From NCBI RefSeq assembly GCF_001278075.1, contig NZ_CP011340.1, positions 5,763,501 through 5,827,500 on the forward strand: 64,000 bases of DNA, read 5' to 3'. Shown one piece after another: positions 56,345 through 64,000 of this stretch. The position numbers were made by a program, and so were the translations under genes. The notes under the pieces are model-generated. The model was not told the DNA's origin. It ran no database searches and worked only from the letters and a program-made list of their open reading frames with translations. The stretch is from Streptomyces pristinaespiralis. GTDB taxonomy: Bacteria > Actinomycetota > Actinomycetes > Streptomycetales > Streptomycetaceae. How positions within the stretch are numbered: position 1 is the first letter of the stretch; each line of letters starts with the position of its first letter.

Positions 56345-56697
56345 AGGCACAGCAGCTGAGGGCGTTCTGCCTCGAGTTCAACGCCGCGGTGGAGGAGTTC
56401 CCCTTCGGGCCGGAGACCTCGGTCTTCAAGGTCCTGGGCAAGATGTTCGCCCTCAGCGCGCTGGACGCCACCCCGCTCACGGTCAACCTCAAGTGCGACC
56501 CGGACCTCGCGGTCCGGCTGCGCGCGGACCACCCGGGCGTGATCGTGCCCGGCTGGCACATGAACAAGCGCCACTGGAACACGGTGACGGTGGGCAGCCT
56601 CCCGGACCGGCTGGTCCGGGAGCTGGTGGAGGACTCGTACGACCTGGTGGTGGCGGGGCTGCCGCGGGCGGAGCGCCTGCGGCTGGACCGGGCGTAG
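56341..56697 (+). CDS. MmcQ/YjbR-family protein
   Basis: The 118-residue protein matches the MmcQ/YjbR domain (CyaY-like fold, RFCL-type start: LRAFCLEFNAAVEEFPFGPE, then FALSALDATPLTVNLKCDPD and GWHMNKRHWNTV). Members bind DNA weakly or have unknown roles. Its GTG start overlaps the corC stop, so it is the last gene of the phoH operon. It ends 22 bases before the convergent MFS gene. Confidence 0.93.
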   Translation: MKAQQLRAFCLEFNAAVEEFPFGPETSVFKVLGKMFALSALDATPLTVNLKCDPDLAVRLRADHPGVIVPGWHMNKRHWNTVTVGSLPDRLVRELVEDSYDLVVAGLPRAERLRLDRA

Positions 56698-56719
56698 CGG
56701 CCCGCCGCGGGCCCCGGGG

Positions 56720-58123
56720 TCACTTCCGCCCGGCCCCCTTCAGCGCCACTCCCACCACGACCGCCGCCGCGACCACGACGACCGCGTCGATGGCCAGCAC
56801 CAGCCGGACGCCGTCGAACAGCGACTCCCGCGTCGTCGCGAGGACGCCCAGCAGCGGGATGCCCACGGTGATGCCCACCTGCTGCGTCGTGGTGACGAGG
56901 CCCGTCGCCAGGCCCTGCTCCCCGTCCGGGACCCCGGACGTCACGGTCAGGCCGTAGGAGATGATCGCCCCCAGGTGGCACATGCTCGCCAGCGTGACGC
57001 CCACCGTCGCGAGCAGCGCTCCCGAGTCGGTGCCGAGGCCCAGCAGGGCGGCCACGAACAGGCCCTGGCCGGCGAGGGAGAACACCAGGACGCGCGGCGC
57101 GCCGAAGCGTCCGACGACCTTCGGGGCGAACATGCCCGCAACCACGGACAGGACGCCCTGCACCCCGAAGACCAGGCCGGTCACGTGGGCCGGGAGGCCC
57201 AAGGTCTCCTGGAGATACAGCGTGAGGACGAACACGACCGTGCTCATCATCGAGAACGTGACCAGACCGCCGAGGTTGCCGAACGCCACCGTCCGCCGCC
57301 GTAGCGTCGGCAGCGAGACCAGCGGGGCCGGACTGCGCGTCTCCACGACCGCGAAGGCGGTCAGCAGCGCGACGCCCGCGACGAGCGTGACGATCACATC
57401 GGTGCCGCCGAAGCCGCGGTCGGCCGCCGTGGACAAGCCGTAGATCACGGCGAGGAGACCACCGGTGACGGTGACCGCGCCGGGCACGTCGAGCCGCGGC
57501 CGCAGCGGAGTACGGGACTCGGTCAGCAGACCGGGGGCCAGCGGCAGCACGATCAGGGTGAACAGGGCCAGCAGGCCCATGGTGGAGCGCCATCCCAGCG
57601 TGTCCGTCATGACCCCGCCCAGGACCATGCCGACGGTGAAGCCGAGCGACAGCAGCGTGCCGCTGATGCCCAGCGCCCGTTCGCGCTGCGGCCCCTCGGG
57701 GAACGTGGTGGTGAGCAGCGACATGCCCGTGGGGACGATGACGGCCGCGCCGAGGCCCTGGAGCGCCCGGCCGGCGAGGAACGACGCCGGGTCCCAGGCG
57801 AACGTCGCGAGCAGCGACGCCGCGCCGAAGACGGCCAGCCCGGCGAGGAACAGCCTGCGCCGCCCGTAGAGGTCGGCGATCCGGCCGAAGAGCAGCAGGA
57901 AGCCGCCGGACGGCAGGGCGAAGGCGGTGACCGCCCACTGGAGCGAGGACGGGCCGAGCCCGAGGTCCCGGCCCAGTTCCGGCAGGGCGACGTTCAGTAC
58001 GGAGAAGTCGAGCGCGACCATGAACTGCGCGGCGCACAGCACGAACAGGACCAGCCGTGCCCGCCGGTCGAGCCGGGGCGGGGCCGTGCCGGCCGGGGAG
58101 GGAAGCGTGGTGTCGGTAGCCAT
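56720..58123 (-). CDS. MFS drug/proton antiporter (DHA2, 14-helix type)
   Basis: The 467-residue protein has about 14 hydrophobic helices, the motif-A-like loop GRIADLYGRRRLFLAG after helix 2, and motif C-like residues in LGISGTLLSLGFTVGMVLGG (shown in full span near residue 150). Such pumps export drugs or metabolites using the proton gradient. ATG 58123 has GGAGG about 10 bases upstream. It is divergent from an XRE regulator gene with 90 bases between the starts, so that regulator probably controls it. Confidence 0.95.
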   Translation of the reverse strand: MATDTTLPSPAGTAPPRLDRRARLVLFVLCAAQFMVALDFSVLNVALPELGRDLGLGPSSLQWAVTAFALPSGGFLLLFGRIADLYGRRRLFLAGLAVFGAASLLATFAWDPASFLAGRALQGLGAAVIVPTGMSLLTTTFPEGPQRERALGISGTLLSLGFTVGMVLGGVMTDTLGWRSTMGLLALFTLIVLPLAPGLLTESRTPLRPRLDVPGAVTVTGGLLAVIYGLSTAADRGFGGTDVIVTLVAGVALLTAFAVVETRSPAPLVSLPTLRRRTVAFGNLGGLVTFSMMSTVVFVLTLYLQETLGLPAHVTGLVFGVQGVLSVVAGMFAPKVVGRFGAPRVLVFSLAGQGLFVAALLGLGTDSGALLATVGVTLASMCHLGAIISYGLTVTSGVPDGEQGLATGLVTTTQQVGITVGIPLLGVLATTRESLFDGVRLVLAIDAVVVVAAAVVVGVALKGAGRK

Positions 58124-58213
58124 GCCCGTCACCCTCCGGCGGCCCGACCCGCCCCGGGGAGCGAGAACTTATCCTGTTGCCCGCACCACCAGGCATACGG
58201 ACAGGGGGAGTAC

Positions 58214-59107
58214 GTGGCCACGTCGACCGGGCACGACGCGAAGAAGGCGCACCGGCTGCGCGAGTTGCGGGAGTTCCTGATGAGCCGGCGCGCCCGGATC
58301 ACTCCGGCGGAGGCGGGCCTGCCCGACGGCGGCGCCCGACGCCGTACACCGGGCCTGCGCCGTGAGGAGGTCGCCGTCCTCGCGGGCGTCGGCGTCTCCT
58401 GGTACCAGTGGCTGGAGCAGGGGCGTGACATCACCGTCTCGCCGCAGGTCCTGGACTCGGTGGGCCGGGTGCTCAGGCTCAGCAGCGCCGAGCGCCGCCA
58501 CCTGTACGTCCTCGCCGGCCTCAACCCGCCGCCGCCCGAGACCGATCCGGGCGACCGCGACATGTGCGCCGGTCTGCGGCGGCTGATCGACGCGTGGATG
58601 CCGTATCCGGCGCACATCATGGACGGTTACTGGAACACCGTGATGTACAACGACGCGGCGGCCGCGGTCCTTGGCATGCGGCCCGGCATCGTGCAGAACT
58701 GTCTGATCGCGTACTTCACCGACCCCGTCTACCGTGCCCGCAGCTCCGGTTGGGCGGAGAACGCCCCGCAGGTCGTCGCGCAGTTCCGCGCCGCGTGCTC
58801 GGAGGGGCCGGACGACGAGGGTTTCCGGACGGTGGTCGCGGAGGCCAAGGCGGCGAGCCCCGAGTTCGCCGAGCTGTGGGAGCGGCGGGACGTCGCGCCC
58901 GGCGGGCAGATCCGCAAGGAGATGCAGCATCCTCTGGTGGGCCGACTGGTCGTGGAGTCGACGCAGTTGCGGGTGCCGGCCCGGCCGGACCTGGTGATCG
59001 TGATGCACACCCCGGTGCCCGACGCGGCGACGGACACGGCGGCGAAGCTGGAGTGGCTCGCGAGCCCCGAGGGCCGGCGCGGCTCGATGTATCCCGTGGC
59101 GGGCTGA
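58214..59107 (+). CDS. XRE-family regulator with MmyB-type ligand domain
   Basis: The 297-residue protein has an N-terminal helix-turn-helix (RRTPGLRREEVAVLAGVGVS, then WYQWLEQGRDITVS) followed by the MmyB-like PAS-fold domain (MDGYWNTVMYNDAAAAVLGM) that in related proteins binds a fatty acid. GGGGGAG lies a few bases before GTG 58214. Divergent placement with an MFS exporter gene suggests ligand-dependent control of export. It is one of the common paralogues in streptomycetes. Confidence 0.94.
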   Translation: MATSTGHDAKKAHRLRELREFLMSRRARITPAEAGLPDGGARRRTPGLRREEVAVLAGVGVSWYQWLEQGRDITVSPQVLDSVGRVLRLSSAERRHLYVLAGLNPPPPETDPGDRDMCAGLRRLIDAWMPYPAHIMDGYWNTVMYNDAAAAVLGMRPGIVQNCLIAYFTDPVYRARSSGWAENAPQVVAQFRAACSEGPDDEGFRTVVAEAKAASPEFAELWERRDVAPGGQIRKEMQHPLVGRLVVESTQLRVPARPDLVIVMHTPVPDAATDTAAKLEWLASPEGRRGSMYPVAG

Positions 59108-59133
59108 CACCGGGGCCGATCTATGCTCTGGGC

Positions 59134-59487
59134 ATGACGCAGAGCTCCGACCTCGGCCCCGAGGACCGCAAGATCATCACGCTGGCGCGCAGCGCACGGG
59201 CCCGTAACGGTGTCCCCGAGGGCGCGGCCGTCCGCGACGGGACCGGCCGTACCTACGTCGCCGGAACGGTGGCTCTCGACTCGCTGAAGCTGAGCGCGCT
59301 GCAGACCGCCGTGGCCATGGCCGTGGCCAGCGGCGCGACGACGCTGGAGGCCGCCGCGGTCGTCTCCGACGCCGAAGCCGCCTCCGACGAGGACCGTGCC
59401 GCGGTGCGCGACCTGGGCGGCGCCGGGACGCCGGTGCTGCTCGCGGGCCCGGACGGCGAACTGAAGGCCGCGGTCACCGCGGGCTGA
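59134..59487 (+). CDS. Cytidine-deaminase-like protein lacking zinc ligands
   Basis: This 117-residue protein aligns by eye with the cytidine deaminase fold (RSARARNGVPEGAAVRDGTG, RTYVAGTVALDSLKLSALQT). The segment SALQTAVAMAVASG takes the place of the CAERTA helix, and no PCxxC follows, so the catalytic glutamate and zinc cysteines are missing. It contains no cysteine or histidine at all. The gene before era is conserved in actinobacteria, so a non-catalytic role linked to ribosome biogenesis is possible. TATGCT (59122-59127) lies 6 bases before ATG 59134, suggesting a leaderless mRNA. Confidence 0.82.
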   Translation: MTQSSDLGPEDRKIITLARSARARNGVPEGAAVRDGTGRTYVAGTVALDSLKLSALQTAVAMAVASGATTLEAAAVVSDAEAASDEDRAAVRDLGGAGTPVLLAGPDGELKAAVTAG

Positions 59488-59603
59488 AGCACCCGCGCCC
59501 GCGCCCCGCGCGGCGGCCTTCACCGCCGGCCGTGCGGGGCCGGGATGCGCCGGGCGCGGGCGTGCGTGACCGAGGGCCCGTGACATCAGGGACAATGGGC
59601 GCC

Positions 59604-60545
59604 ATGAGCGCTCGTACCCAGTCTTCCGAAGCCCCCCATCGGGCCGGCTTCGCCTGCTTCGTCGGCCGCCCCAACGCGGGCAAGTCCACTCTCACGAACG
59701 CTCTCGTCGGCCAGAAGGTGGCGATCACCTCGACGCGGCCGCAGACGACCCGGCACACGGTGCGCGGCATCGTGCACCGTCCGGAGGCGCAGCTGATCCT
59801 GGTGGACACCCCGGGGCTGCACAAGCCGCGGACCCTGCTCGGTGAGCGGCTGAACGACATCGTGCGCACCACCTGGGCCGAGGTCGACGTGATCGGCTTC
59901 TGTCTGCCCGCCGACCAGAAGCTGGGCCCCGGCGACCGGTTCATCGCCAAGGAGCTCGCCGGGATCAAGAAGACCCCGAAGGTCGCCATCATCACCAAGA
60001 CCGACCTCGTCGACTCCAAGACGCTGGCCGAGCAGCTCATCGCCGTCGACAGGCTCGGCAAGGAGCTCGGCATCGAGTGGGCCGAGATCGTGCCGGTCTC
60101 CGCGGTGGGCGACACGCAGGTGCAGCTGGTGGCGGACCTGCTGATCCCGCTCCTGCCGGAGAGCCCCCCGCTCTACCCGGAGGGCGACCTCACGGACGAG
60201 CCGGAGCAGGTCATGGTCGCGGAGCTGATCCGCGAGGCCGCGCTCGAGGGCGTACGGGACGAGCTCCCGCACTCGATCGCGGTGGTCGTCGAGGAGATGC
60301 TGCCGCGCGAGGACCGTCCCGCGGACCGCCCGCTGCTGGACATCCACGCGAACGTCTACATCGAGCGCCCCAGCCAGAAGGGCATCATCATCGGCCCGAA
60401 GGGCAAGCGCCTGAAGGAGGTCGGCACGAAGTCCCGGAAGCACATCGAGGCGCTGCTCGGTACGCCGGTCTTCCTCGACCTCCATGTGAAGGTGGCGAAG
60501 GACTGGCAGCGCGACCCCAAGCAGCTGCGCAAGCTCGGTTTCTGA
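59604..60545 (+). CDS. era: GTPase Era
   Basis: Era binds the 3' end of 16S rRNA during small-subunit assembly. The 313-residue protein has G1 GRPNAGKST (residue about 21), G3 DTPGLHKPR, G4 TKTD, and a C-terminal KH domain with GIIIGPKGKRLKEVG. ATG 59604 follows GACAAT (59591-59596) by 7 bases, suggesting a promoter of its own with a leaderless transcript. It completes the phoH-ybeY-corC-era set, which is interrupted here by the yjbR, MFS and XRE genes. Confidence 0.98.
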   Translation: MSARTQSSEAPHRAGFACFVGRPNAGKSTLTNALVGQKVAITSTRPQTTRHTVRGIVHRPEAQLILVDTPGLHKPRTLLGERLNDIVRTTWAEVDVIGFCLPADQKLGPGDRFIAKELAGIKKTPKVAIITKTDLVDSKTLAEQLIAVDRLGKELGIEWAEIVPVSAVGDTQVQLVADLLIPLLPESPPLYPEGDLTDEPEQVMVAELIREAALEGVRDELPHSIAVVVEEMLPREDRPADRPLLDIHANVYIERPSQKGIIIGPKGKRLKEVGTKSRKHIEALLGTPVFLDLHVKVAKDWQRDPKQLRKLGF

Positions 60546-60590
60546 TCGCGGGATCCGGGCGGGTGCACGTCGGTCCGCCGGACGGCCGCG

Positions 60591-60857
60591 TCAGGAACCT
60601 TCCTTGAGGACCAGCGAGATCAGCTGACGCTGGGCGTCGGTCAGCCGGGGATCGGAACAGTAGACCGTGCGCCCGTCGACCGTGAGCTGGTAGCTGAACC
60701 CGTCGGGGACGCCGATGGGCGGGGTGTCGCGGGCCTCGGACACCGCCTGTGCGGCGAGGGCATGCACGTCGCCGGCATCGGCCCGGTCCGAGGTGTCGAC
60801 CTCGGCGAGGCGCTCGATCCCGGCGAAGCCTCCTGTACGCCTTACCTGGATACGCAT
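60591..60857 (-). CDS. Emfourin-like inhibitor of M4 protease
   Basis: This 88-residue soluble protein begins MRIQVRRTGGFAGI, the signature of emfourin (M4in), the proteinaceous inhibitor encoded beside protealysin-type M4 proteases in several bacteria. A C-terminal segment (DGFSYQLTVDGRTVYCSDPR, LTDAQRQLISLV) matches the predicted fold. It lies 70 bases downstream of the M4 protease gene on the same strand, so the two are probably co-transcribed. No signal peptide is present, so inhibition would occur inside the cell, unless both are exported by an unusual route. Confidence 0.88.
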   Translation of the reverse strand: MRIQVRRTGGFAGIERLAEVDTSDRADAGDVHALAAQAVSEARDTPPIGVPDGFSYQLTVDGRTVYCSDPRLTDAQRQLISLVLKEGS

Positions 60858-60927
60858 GGTTCCCGTTGTAGTACGGAACGGGGCCGGGCGACAGTCGGGC
60901 CGCCCGGCCCACGGGGGAGCCGGGCCG

Positions 60928-61983
60928 TCAGTCCGACGTCTTCACGCCGACCTGCGACCAGGCCTTGAGCACGGCCTCGTGCTCCTCGCCCTCGCCGTAG
61001 CGTGCCGCGGCCGCGGCCACCGTCAGGCGGGCGAAGCTGCCGAAGTCGGCGTCCACCGTCAGTTCGCCGCCGGTCAGCACGTCGAACCAGATCTGCCCGG
61101 CCCGCTCCCACGCCCGGCCGCCGAGCCGGGTGGCCAGCAGGTAGAAGGCGTGGTTGGGGATGCCGGAGTTGATGTGGACGCCGCCGTTGTCACGGCCGGT
61201 GCGGACATAGCCCTCCATGGTCGCCGGCTGCGGGTCCTTGCCCAGCACGTCGTCGTCGTACGCGGTCCCCGGGGCCTTCATCGACCGCAGCGCGACGCCC
61301 TCGACCCGCGGCGCGAGCAGGCCGGCGCCGATCAGCCAGTCGGCCTCCTCCGCGCTCTGGCCGAGCGTGCGCTGCTTGACCAGGGATCCCAGCACGTCGG
61401 ACACCGACTCGTTGAGGGCGCCGGGCTGGCCGAAGTAGCTCAGGTTGGCCGTGTACTGGGTCAGACCGTGCGCCAGCTCGTGGGCGATGACGTCGACCGC
61501 GACGGTGAAGTCGAGGAAGATCTCGCCGTCACCGTCGCCGAAGACCATCTGTTCGCCGTTCCAGAAGGCGTTCGCGTACTTCTCGTCGTAGTGGACGGAC
61601 GCGTCCAGCGGCAGTCCCGCGCCGTCGACGGAGCTGCGCCCGTAGGCGGTGAGCAGTTCGAAGGTGGCGCCGAGGCCCGCGTACGCGCGGTTGACGGTGG
61701 CGTCCCTGACGGCCTCCTCGCCCTCGCCGCGGGCCCGGACGCCCGGCAGGTCCGTGCCGCCCCGGGCGTCGTAGACGGTCCGGCGCGGGCCGTCGGCCGG
61801 GGCGGCGACCGCCCGCGCCGCGGCGCCCAGGACCGTGGTCAGCCGGCGGCCGGTGCGCTGTGCGGCGTCGGCCTGGAGGGTGCGTCGGGCGGGGCCCGAC
61901 ACGGCGGGGTCGTCGGCCCGGGCGAGCCTGTCGAGGATGTGCGGCGGCACGATGCCGCAGAAGACCGGGGTGCGAATGTCCAT
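60928..61983 (-). CDS. Protealysin-like M4 metalloprotease
   Basis: The 351-residue protein is a thermolysin-family zinc protease. The zinc helix is VIAHELAHGLTQYT, the third ligand lies in GALNESVSDVLGS, and the proton-donor His is in NSGIPNHAFYLLA. It lacks a signal peptide and begins with a short pro-part containing CGIVPPHILDRLA, typical of protealysin-like zymogens that stay in the cytoplasm or leave by non-classical routes. ATG 61983 follows CACATT on the minus strand by 7 bases; TTG 61992 in frame overlaps that box. The inhibitor gene follows. Confidence 0.93.
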   Translation of the reverse strand: MDIRTPVFCGIVPPHILDRLARADDPAVSGPARRTLQADAAQRTGRRLTTVLGAAARAVAAPADGPRRTVYDARGGTDLPGVRARGEGEEAVRDATVNRAYAGLGATFELLTAYGRSSVDGAGLPLDASVHYDEKYANAFWNGEQMVFGDGDGEIFLDFTVAVDVIAHELAHGLTQYTANLSYFGQPGALNESVSDVLGSLVKQRTLGQSAEEADWLIGAGLLAPRVEGVALRSMKAPGTAYDDDVLGKDPQPATMEGYVRTGRDNGGVHINSGIPNHAFYLLATRLGGRAWERAGQIWFDVLTGGELTVDADFGSFARLTVAAAAARYGEGEEHEAVLKAWSQVGVKTSD

Positions 61984-61990
61984 GAGCGGC

Positions 61991-62019
61991 AATGTGGCAT
62001 TGCGTCAAAGGCCTGTCAC
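61991..62019 (-). promoter_or_regulatory. Predicted promoter of the M4 protease-inhibitor operon
   Basis: On the minus strand GTGACA (plus 62014-62019), a 17-base spacer and CACATT (61991-61996) end 7 bases before ATG 61983. The -35 differs from TTGACA by one base. A leaderless message is predicted. Confidence 0.6.
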
Positions 62020-62142
62020 GGAAAGTGAGACCGGTTAGCGGAATGGAGTGATAGGTCATATTTGACCGTTACTGATCGGTCGTCCCGCATACTGGAACGG
62101 GTCCCACGCTCCCGCCGAGGCTCGGCTAGTCTGCTGTGCATC

Positions 62143-62173
62143 ATGCGTTTCGGGCTGCTTCTCCTTAGCTGCC

Positions 62174-62190
<17 letters not shown>
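62143..62190 (+). CDS. Leucine leader peptide of leuA (MRFGLLLLSCRGEGL)
   Basis: The 15-residue frame has four consecutive Leu codons (CTG CTT CTC CTT, 62155-62166) and ends 87 bases before leuA. TAGTCT (62127-62132) is a -10-like box giving a 5' end only a few bases before the ATG. Codons 11-14 overlap the first strand of the pseudoknot that follows. Confidence 0.85.

Positions 62191-64000
<1,810 letters not shown>

Overview
The window is chromosomal DNA from a high-GC actinomycete, almost certainly a Streptomyces or a close relative. The evidence is the overwhelming G/C bias at third codon positions, frequent GTG (and occasional TTG or CTG) starts, tRNA genes without an encoded CCA, and a gene order that matches the conserved Streptomyces core (proB-proA-nadD-LCP-rsfS, leuS, comEA-comEC-holA, rpsT/lepA, hrcA-dnaJ-rsmE, phoH-ybeY-corC-era, leuA). 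I see no phage, insertion sequence, CRISPR array or rRNA. The window cuts a glycosyltransferase at the left edge and leuA at the right edge.

Layout. 1-10.7 kb: a cell-envelope and proline segment with a family 2 glycosyltransferase, proB, proA, two tandem membrane-anchored paralogues, an M48 protease, nadD and an LCP-type envelope protein, followed by rsfS and a phosphatase (10.7-11.9 kb). 11.9-16.2 kb: two identical tRNA-Ala(GGC) genes flanking two tiny zinc proteins, then a leftward two-gene redox module (NuoF-like flavoprotein fused to a ferredoxin, plus a ferric-reductase-type haem membrane protein). 16.4-21.4 kb: leuS behind a leucine leader peptide and intrinsic terminator, a coiled-coil membrane protein, and a DegV protein. 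21.4-30.2 kb: comEA-comEC, a PPOX-fold protein, arylamine N-acetyltransferase, holA and rpsT, separated by several GC-rich intergenic tandem-repeat blocks. 30.5-38 kb: lepA, an acyl-CoA synthetase, a three-domain RsbW/GAF/SpoIIE signalling protein and hemW. 38-49.7 kb: DUF3097, a metallo-hydrolase, CIRCE-hrcA-dnaJ, a nitronate-monooxygenase-like gene, rsmE, a lipoprotein, a tricorn protease, HIT and RNase Z. 49.8-53.3 kb: an accessory block (secreted beta-propeller, divergent TetR regulator, PfkB kinase). 53.5-60.5 kb: phoH-ybeY-corC-yjbR, an MFS/XRE divergent pair, a degenerate cytidine-deaminase-like protein, and era. 60.6-64 kb: a protealysin-like M4 protease with an emfourin-like inhibitor on the minus strand, then leuA behind a leucine leader peptide and a visible pseudoknot.

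How the parts work together. Translation and its quality control dominate (leuS, lepA, rpsT, rsfS, rsmE, ybeY, era, rnz, tRNA-Ala). HrcA/CIRCE controls its own gene and dnaJ. Leucine supply appears to be sensed twice, at leuS by transcription attenuation and at leuA through an RNA pseudoknot. A striking feature is that about twenty genes have a -10-like hexamer ending only 6-8 bases before the start codon, which predicts leaderless mRNAs and was used to choose many starts. The best candidates for undescribed biology are the NuoF-like/ferric-reductase-like membrane redox pair (12956-16146), the two tandem proteins sharing a VVFDE...SAVER motif (4800-6662), and the M4 protease-inhibitor pair (60591-61983).
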